From positions 1-38,934 of the forward strand of contig NZ_FUID01000075.1 in assembly GCF_900163635.1 (NCBI RefSeq): DNA of 38,934 nucleotides, read 5' to 3'. The first letter of the stretch is position 1; every line of letters starts with the position of its first letter. The notes below the pieces were generated by a model. The model was given only the letters and a program-made list of their open reading frames with translations, did not search any database and had not been told where the DNA came from. Below, in pieces: positions 34,490 through 38,934 of the stretch. This DNA is from Leucobacter sp. 7(1). GTDB lineage: Bacteria > Actinomycetota > Actinomycetes > Actinomycetales > Microbacteriaceae. The position numbers and the translations under genes are program-made.

Positions 34490-34882
34490 CGCTCTCGCTC
34501 CTTGCAAGGGCGCGCCGTGGGTGCGCGGCGCACGGAAAGGTATCCGGACGCACGACGGAATGCGCGCCCAAAAAGGGAGCCGGAAACCGCGAGAATCGCC
34601 TGGTTAGGCGTGAAGTCTCGTGCGGGAGGATGCGCGGGGTTCCGCGGGATCCGGCTGCTGACTGCAACTGTCACTGGGCACGGAATCACCTCGCAAAGGT
34701 TGGGAACACGGGCGTGGGCCGCACAGGCCCGCACGAACCTTATCAGCGGACCACACGGTCAGCCAAGCCGGCGCGGCGCTAATTGGGGGTTCGACGCGCG
34801 CAAACTAGGCTGTCACGGGGTGCGCGCATGTGCGCGCGGGAGGTTCCGCTTCGTACCCCGTCTGAGAACTGAGAGCGTCACT
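34490..34882. promoter_or_regulatory. Long structured region: mgtE leader and divergent MFS promoter
   Basis: 393 bases without a gene. On the minus strand the predicted mgtE transcript from about 34730 contains several hairpins, including CGAGA/TCTCG with inner CGCC/GGCG (about 34589-34621), CGCGG/CCGCG (about 34634-34647) and GGGCC/GGCCC near its start. I do not find a clean M-box (ykoK) consensus, so a Mg2+ riboswitch is only a hypothesis. On the plus strand TAGGCT (34806-34811) is the likely -10 of the MFS gene. Its leader contains a GCGCGCA/TGCGCGC hairpin (34822-34837). Confidence 0.45.
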
Positions 34883-36112
34883 ATGGCTTCGAGCTACCGC
34901 GCACTATTTCGTCTGCCCGGCACGATCCCGCTCACCACTGCGGGGTTGCTTGCCCGCATGCCCCTCTCCATGATCGGGATCGGTCTGATCACGATGGTGG
35001 CGACCGCTCGCGGGAGCTACGGCTACGCCGGGGCGCTCGCTGCGGTGTTTGCCGTCTCCTCGGCACTCGCGACCCCGCAGGTTGCACGGCTCGTGGACCG
35101 GTTTGGGCAGCGTCGGATCGTGCCGATAGCTGTCGTGGTGAGCCTCGCCGCGCTCGCGGTGCTGCTCATCACGTTCAGGCTGGACGGTCCAGTGCCGGTG
35201 ATTTTTATCGCTGCGGCATGTGCGGGTCTGCTCCCGAGCATGCCCGCGCTCGTGCGGGTGCGGTGGGTGGGGATTATCCGCGGCGAGCGCGAACGGACCG
35301 GGAAAGATGCCCCAGAACTGCACACGGCCTTCGCGTGGGAGACTGTGCTTGACGACTTGAGCTTTGTGCTCGGCCCCCCGATCTCGATCGGGTTGAGTGT
35401 CGGACTCTTCCCGGAGGCCGGGCCACTCGTGGGTGGTGTGCTACTTCTGCTCGGTGCGGGCTGGCTGCTCAGCCAGCGCAGCACTGAGCCCCGTCCGGGC
35501 CGGCAGGGCGTCGCCGGCGGCCCGCTGAGCGTGCTGCGCATCCCCGCGGTGTGGGGCATGGTGGTGACCCTGCTCACGATGGGGGCGATCCTCGGGACAG
35601 TCGACGTCGCCAGTGTTGCCTTCGCGGAGCGGCAGGGGATCCCCGCTGCCGCGAGCATCGTGTTGGCGGTGTACGCACTCGGTTCCGCGCTGTCCGGGGT
35701 TGTGTTCGGCACGCTGACACTGTGGCGTCCCACCCGGGTGTTGCTTCGAATCGGGATTGTGGGAACCGCGCTCACCACGCTTCCCTTGATCTGGATCTCG
35801 ACAGTCGCGGAGTTGTCGATCACCGTGTTTATCGCGGGGGCATTCTTCGCGCCGACAATGATCCTCGCCACGAAGCTCATCGAGGAGTCAGTTCCCGCAC
35901 CATCGCTCACCGAGGCGCTCACGTGGTCGACGGCGGGTCTCGCCTTCGGCGTCGCCATCGGCCCCGCGGTTGCTGGCCCACTCATCGACGAGCTTGGCGC
36001 AAACGGTGGCTTCCGGGTGTCGCTCATCGCGGCCGCGGTGCTGCTCGTGCTGCTCCCCGTTGTGGCCCGGAACGACCCACGGGACGGTGGGGCTGCGTCA
36101 TCGCGGACTTGA
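34883..36112 (+). CDS. Major facilitator superfamily transporter
   Basis: A 409-residue protein with about 12 hydrophobic helices, the MFS loop motif RLVDRFGQRRIVPIAVVVSL between helices 2 and 3, and a conserved acidic helix segment HTAFAWETVLDDLSFVLGPP. ATG 34883 follows a GAGAG purine run; the open frame from 34199 is an artefact running through mgtE. Substrate unknown; the sequence fits the actinobacterial efflux-type MFS proteins. The TGA stop overlaps the -35 box of the MerR-peroxiredoxin promoter. Confidence 0.85.
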   Translation: MASSYRALFRLPGTIPLTTAGLLARMPLSMIGIGLITMVATARGSYGYAGALAAVFAVSSALATPQVARLVDRFGQRRIVPIAVVVSLAALAVLLITFRLDGPVPVIFIAAACAGLLPSMPALVRVRWVGIIRGERERTGKDAPELHTAFAWETVLDDLSFVLGPPISIGLSVGLFPEAGPLVGGVLLLLGAGWLLSQRSTEPRPGRQGVAGGPLSVLRIPAVWGMVVTLLTMGAILGTVDVASVAFAERQGIPAAASIVLAVYALGSALSGVVFGTLTLWRPTRVLLRIGIVGTALTTLPLIWISTVAELSITVFIAGAFFAPTMILATKLIEESVPAPSLTEALTWSTAGLAFGVAIGPAVAGPLIDELGANGGFRVSLIAAAVLLVLLPVVARNDPRDGGAASSRT

Positions 36113-36140
36113 CCCTGCCCCAAGGGGAAGGGTTTAGCGT
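36109..36140 (+). promoter_or_regulatory. MerR-type promoter/operator for the MerR-peroxiredoxin gene
   Basis: -35 TTGACC (36109-36114) and -10 TAGCGT (36135-36140) are separated by 20 bases, the over-long spacer typical of MerR-controlled promoters. Inside it lies the dyad ACCCT-g-CCCC-AA-GGGG-a-AGGGT (36112-36133), with nine perfect pairs per side except one central mismatch. The transcript would start near 36147, at the ribosome site AGGAGG. Confidence 0.85.
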
Positions 36141-36158
36141 GGGTGCAGGAGGAACACC

Positions 36159-37124
36159 ATGCGCATTGGAACGCTCGCCGCTCAGGCCGAGACTTCGATT
36201 AAGGCCATCCGCTACTACGAGCAGATCGGGCTGATCAGCCCGGAGCGGGACCCGAACGGGTACCGCAGCTACACCCCAGCGGACCTGCGGGCCGTTCGGG
36301 AGATCCGCGCGCTGCAGCGCCTGGGGATTCCGCCCGGGCGCTCAGCCCCGTTCCTCGAATGCCTGCAGACGGGGCACGAGCACGGCGACGAGTGCGTGAG
36401 TTCCCTCGCGGTGTATCGCGACGCCATCGCGGAGCTCGACGGCTTGATCACGGAGCTGAGCGCGCGGCGCAGTGCGCTGCAGCGGTCCCTCGACGGCGCA
36501 GCGGATCGACAGATCCCGGCGGCAAGCCCGAACCTCGCTGCCGCGCCGCACGACTTCTCCAAGCTGCCTGAGGGGCTCCCCGTGCCTGCCGACGACGGTG
36601 CCGCGGCGCATCTCCCGGGGGCCTCGATGCCGGATCTGACGCTCGTCGACAGTGCGGGGTCACAGGTCTCGCTTGCCGCGCTCGGCCCGGGCCGGACCGT
36701 GATCTACCTGTACCCACTCACGGGGCGCCCCGGCGTGGACCTCCCTGATGGCTGGGACGCGATCCCCGGGGCGCGCGGCTGCTCGACTCAGGCCTGCAGT
36801 TTCCGGGACCACTTCACCGAGCTTGCTGCGGCCGGGGTCGCCCGCGTGTATGGCCTGTCGAGCCAGGACTCCGGATACCAAGCCGAGGTCACGGCACGGT
36901 TGCGGCTCCCGTTCACGATGCTCGCCGATCCGGATTTCGCCCTCGGGGACGCGCTCACCCTGCCCACGTTCGCCGCGCCCGGCCACGCGCGGCTGTACTC
37001 CCGGCTTACGCTGGTGGTCACGGGTGGGCGCATCGAGCACGTGTTTTATCCGATCTTCCCGCCGAACACGCACGCGGAGCAGGTGCTCGCCTGGCTTCGG
37101 GTTAATCCTGCACCGCGCCTGTAG
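36159..37124 (+). CDS. MerR transcriptional regulator fused to a peroxiredoxin-like domain
   Basis: A 321-residue fusion; ATG 36159 behind AGGAGG. Residues 1-70 are a MerR winged helix (TLAAQAETSIKAIRYYEQIG, NGYRSYTPADL). About 72-112 form the dimerisation helix, with Cys68 and Cys79 around TGHEHGDECV. A linker of about 35 residues leads to an AhpC/TSA (PrxQ/BCP-like) fold at 155-321: VIYLYPLTGRPGVDLPDGW, then the Cys pair of GARGCSTQACSFRDHF (Cys208-x4-Cys213), and ARVYGLSSQDSGYQAEV. The usual Thr three residues before the peroxidatic Cys is Ala205. With its own MerR operator it is probably autoregulated. A peroxide or thiol sensor, in which the enzyme domain is the ligand-binding half, is inference. 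Confidence 0.88.
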   Translation: MRIGTLAAQAETSIKAIRYYEQIGLISPERDPNGYRSYTPADLRAVREIRALQRLGIPPGRSAPFLECLQTGHEHGDECVSSLAVYRDAIAELDGLITELSARRSALQRSLDGAADRQIPAASPNLAAAPHDFSKLPEGLPVPADDGAAAHLPGASMPDLTLVDSAGSQVSLAALGPGRTVIYLYPLTGRPGVDLPDGWDAIPGARGCSTQACSFRDHFTELAAAGVARVYGLSSQDSGYQAEVTARLRLPFTMLADPDFALGDALTLPTFAAPGHARLYSRLTLVVTGGRIEHVFYPIFPPNTHAEQVLAWLRVNPAPRL

Positions 37125-37195
37125 CCAGGTGCCCGGTCAGGCGCACTGCCAGCTTCGGCACAGCCCAGAGTCAGGAAGCCGCACTCGACAATTGC

Positions 37196-37201
37196 TACGA
37201 T
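37196..37201 (+). promoter_or_regulatory. Candidate -10 box TACGAT for the EEP-family gene
   Basis: TACGAT in the 105-base gap between the MerR fusion and the EEP-family gene; it would give a leader of about 20 bases that includes the ribosome site. No clear -35 box. Confidence 0.35.
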
Positions 37202-37229
37202 CGGTGGCTTCGCTGGTGGAGGGAAGTGC

Positions 37230-38168
37230 ATGGGTCGCAACACAGGGAGACGGCGTCGCGTTGGCGTGCTGATCGCGGCGCTTGCCGCCGTGACAATCGC
37301 GGCGATGCTCGTGCCGGAGCGGTTTCCTGATCTCTTCGGCTTGGCGCTCCCGTTCGAGGCGATGCTGCCCTGGCTGGGAGCGGTCGTTGGGCTGCTGCTG
37401 ATCGCCGCACTCGCGCGCCGCGCCTGGCTCGGAATCCTTGTCGCACTTGCGGCGGTTGCGGTCTGGTCGTGGGTGTTTGTGCCGCGGGTGCTCCCGCTTG
37501 ATCCGGCCACGGCCAGCGCGTCCACGGGTACCGTATCGGTGCTGAGCCAAAACCTGCAGGGCGGTGCCGGTGATCCGCTCGCAAGTGCGCGAGCCGCCCT
37601 TTCCGAGCAGCCCGATCTCCTCGCGTTCCAGGAGATCGACACGGAGTCGCGGGAGGAGCTGGGCCGGGCGTTGCAGGATGCCTACCCGCACACCGCGAAC
37701 GCGAGCACTGTGGGCCTGTGGAGTCGATACCCGATTCGGGACACGCAGCCACTCGACCTCGGCCTCGGCTGGCCCCGCGCGCTGCGCGCCGTGGTTGCGA
37801 CTCCCGGAGGTGATACGACCGTGTACGTGGTGCACGCGGCCTCGGCGCGCCTCCAGGGCCACGACGCACGAGATCAGATGCTCGCCGAACTCACGGAGCT
37901 TGTGCGCGCCGACGCGAGCCCGCGCATCATCGCGCTGGGGGACTTCAACGCGGGCCCGGACGATCGGGCCTTCACGCCGCTGCTGGAGGTGCTGCAGGAG
38001 CCGCGGCAGACCACGGGTGGCTTCGGCTTCAGCTGGCCCGCGAAGTTCCCCGTGGTGCGGCTTGATCACGTGCTCGTGCGCGGTTTCGATCCGCGCGACG
38101 TCACCACCGTGCCACTGGGGGCTAGCGATCACCTCGCCGTGACCGCCGAGCTCGCCCTCACGCCGTAG
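37230..38168 (+). CDS. Membrane-anchored endonuclease/exonuclease/phosphatase-family hydrolase
   Basis: A 312-residue protein with GGAGGG upstream of ATG 37230. The basic N-terminus is followed by three membrane helices (about 11-28, 45-62, 67-84). An extracytoplasmic EEP (DNase I-like) domain follows with VLSQNLQ (Asn108), FQEID (Glu135), the SRYPI loop, IALGDFNAGPDD, RLDHVLVRG and the final GASDHLAV. All metal and catalytic residues look present. Relatives with this topology cleave phosphodiesters or phosphomonoesters outside the membrane; substrate unknown. It converges with the next gene, overlapping by 11 bases. Confidence 0.88.
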   Translation: MGRNTGRRRRVGVLIAALAAVTIAAMLVPERFPDLFGLALPFEAMLPWLGAVVGLLLIAALARRAWLGILVALAAVAVWSWVFVPRVLPLDPATASASTGTVSVLSQNLQGGAGDPLASARAALSEQPDLLAFQEIDTESREELGRALQDAYPHTANASTVGLWSRYPIRDTQPLDLGLGWPRALRAVVATPGGDTTVYVVHAASARLQGHDARDQMLAELTELVRADASPRIIALGDFNAGPDDRAFTPLLEVLQEPRQTTGGFGFSWPAKFPVVRLDHVLVRGFDPRDVTTVPLGASDHLAVTAELALTP

Positions 38169-38841
38169 GCGGTGCTCCGCCCACGGTGTCCCCTCGCAGC
38201 CTGTGTGCGGCGGGGAAGGGAATTCCGGCTCGGACGCACAGTTCCCGGTAGTTGCGGGCGAGGGACCCCGCGTACGTGAGCGTGGCAAGTGCCCCGCCGC
38301 TACCGGCGACCCCGAACACGGTCAGCCAGGACACCGCCGGATCCAGGGCGAAGAGCGCCGCCGCGATCCCAAACAGGCTCGTGAGAGGTCCGAGGATGTA
38401 GTCGATCCGGCGCCCCATGATGCGGGCCATCGGGATGAAGTGCAGGCCGATCACGAACACCATCAGGGGGAGTACCCAGCGGCCCTGGCCCACCGCGAGC
38501 AGGGCGATGCTGCCCAGAACCCATACCGGATGGGCGATCAAGTTCAGTCGAGTCATGGCGGTGGACCGTCGCAGCGTCTCCGGATCGGGGGCCCCGCTCG
38601 CGGGCGGGGCGAAGCGGGCGACATGCTGCATTTGAGCCATGCCTCGGAACGCAAACGCGAGGGCGATGAGCGCGGCCACCAGGAACGCGCCCGCGCCCCA
38701 GCATCCCCAGGCGAACGGCCACCACGCTGCGTAGAACACCGTGTAGATGCTCATCAGGAGCGGGAAAAACGCGATGGCGCGGGCGGAGTCGCCCAGCCCC
38801 TCGGGGGAATCCCGAGGGGTATCCGGCCGCGGAGAAGTCAT
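38158..38841 (-). CDS. Multi-pass membrane protein of unknown function
   Basis: I do not recognise a family. The 227 residues contain about five or six hydrophobic helices, for example AIAFFPLLMSIYTVFYAAWW, GAFLVAALIALAFAFRG, VLGSIALLAVG and LMVFVIGLHFIPMARI. HFIPMARIMGRRIDY is a conserved-looking polar turn. The ATG at 38841 directly abuts GGAGGG, too close for a normal ribosome site, so either translation is leaderless or the start is further inside (for example residue 30). The C-terminus overlaps the EEP gene tail-to-tail. Confidence 0.65.
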   Translation of the reverse strand: MTSPRPDTPRDSPEGLGDSARAIAFFPLLMSIYTVFYAAWWPFAWGCWGAGAFLVAALIALAFAFRGMAQMQHVARFAPPASGAPDPETLRRSTAMTRLNLIAHPVWVLGSIALLAVGQGRWVLPLMVFVIGLHFIPMARIMGRRIDYILGPLTSLFGIAAALFALDPAVSWLTVFGVAGSGGALATLTYAGSLARNYRELCVRAGIPFPAAHRLRGDTVGGAPPTA

Positions 38842-38918
38842 CCCTCCAGTCTGAGCTGTGCGCGCGCCGCCCGGGGGGTCTGAGTATCAGGAACTCCGAC
38901 ACATGAGTGCGCCGGGCG

Positions 38919-38934
38919 CCCCCCCCCCCCCCCC
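38919..38934. other. Run of 16 C at the window end
   Basis: A homopolymer C tract at the very end, after a GC-rich segment. It is most likely a sequencing or assembly edge artefact; bases 38842-38918 show no gene. Confidence 0.6.

Noticed and set aside
34597..34680. Plus-strand sequence GGTTAGGCGTGAAG resembling the start of an M-box
   Set aside because: It lies on the strand opposite to mgtE, and the other conserved M-box blocks are absent.
34199..34882. In-frame extension of the MFS gene to 34199
   Set aside because: It overlaps mgtE antisense; the first MFS helix begins just after ATG 34883.
37046..38288. Long minus-strand open frames opposite the EEP-family gene
   Set aside because: They are low-complexity shadows; the plus-strand EEP gene has all catalytic motifs.

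Overview
The window is GC-rich actinobacterial chromosome. The best fit is a Microbacteriaceae-type organism, with Leucobacter or a close relative plausible from the protein sequences but not proven. Supporting signs are a mycothiol-era DsbA-like nitroreductase, a group II truncated haemoglobin, a RecQ with a phosphoribosyltransferase-like tail, a glutamate-type RpiB, many GTG starts, ATGA gene overlaps, and many TAnnnT -10 boxes placed 6-8 bases from a start codon (leaderless genes). I support 35 intact protein genes, one chimeric pseudogene and one tRNA; there is no rRNA, CRISPR array, transposase or prophage.

Layout. 1-2.8 kb: a small membrane protein, an IMP dehydrogenase and a MarR regulator with a clear operator, then tRNA-Arg(TCT). 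2.8-5.4 kb: an HhH-GPD repair protein, then a coupled pair of a membrane-anchored HTH/DUF2690 protein and a lipoprotein. 5.4-9.3 kb: a packed pepN-mscS-truncated globin operon, divergent from a DsbA-family gene through a mirror-symmetric promoter. 10-14.6 kb: a lipoprotein, rpiB, a Nei2-type glycosylase and recQ. 14.6-16.35 kb: an AT-richer accessory stretch with a secreted protein, a palindromic repeat and a chimeric pseudogene built from copies of recQ and a small membrane gene found 6 kb away. 16.35-21.3 kb: an N-acyl-D-amino-acid deacylase, a PucR regulator and a POT peptide transporter, a likely catabolic module. 21.5-26.1 kb: a DHFR-like protein, the parent small membrane gene with its palindrome, then the housekeeping run rplS-lepB-rnhB and rph-rdgB. 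26.2-29.2 kb: a 997-residue kinase/M23-like/aminotransferase fusion. 29.3-33.1 kb: murL-murD2-GNAT, an alternative route to the D-glutamate of peptidoglycan. 33.1-38.8 kb: mgtE with a long structured leader, an MFS transporter, a MerR-peroxiredoxin fusion with its own MerR operator, an EEP-family hydrolase and a membrane protein. The window ends in a run of 16 C.

The most interesting systems are (1) the overlapping murL-murD2-membrane GNAT operon, (2) the MerR-peroxiredoxin fusion, a regulator carrying its own thiol sensor/enzyme, behind a textbook long-spacer MerR promoter, and (3) the duplicated palindromic element with a compensatory base change and its adjoining chimeric pseudogene.
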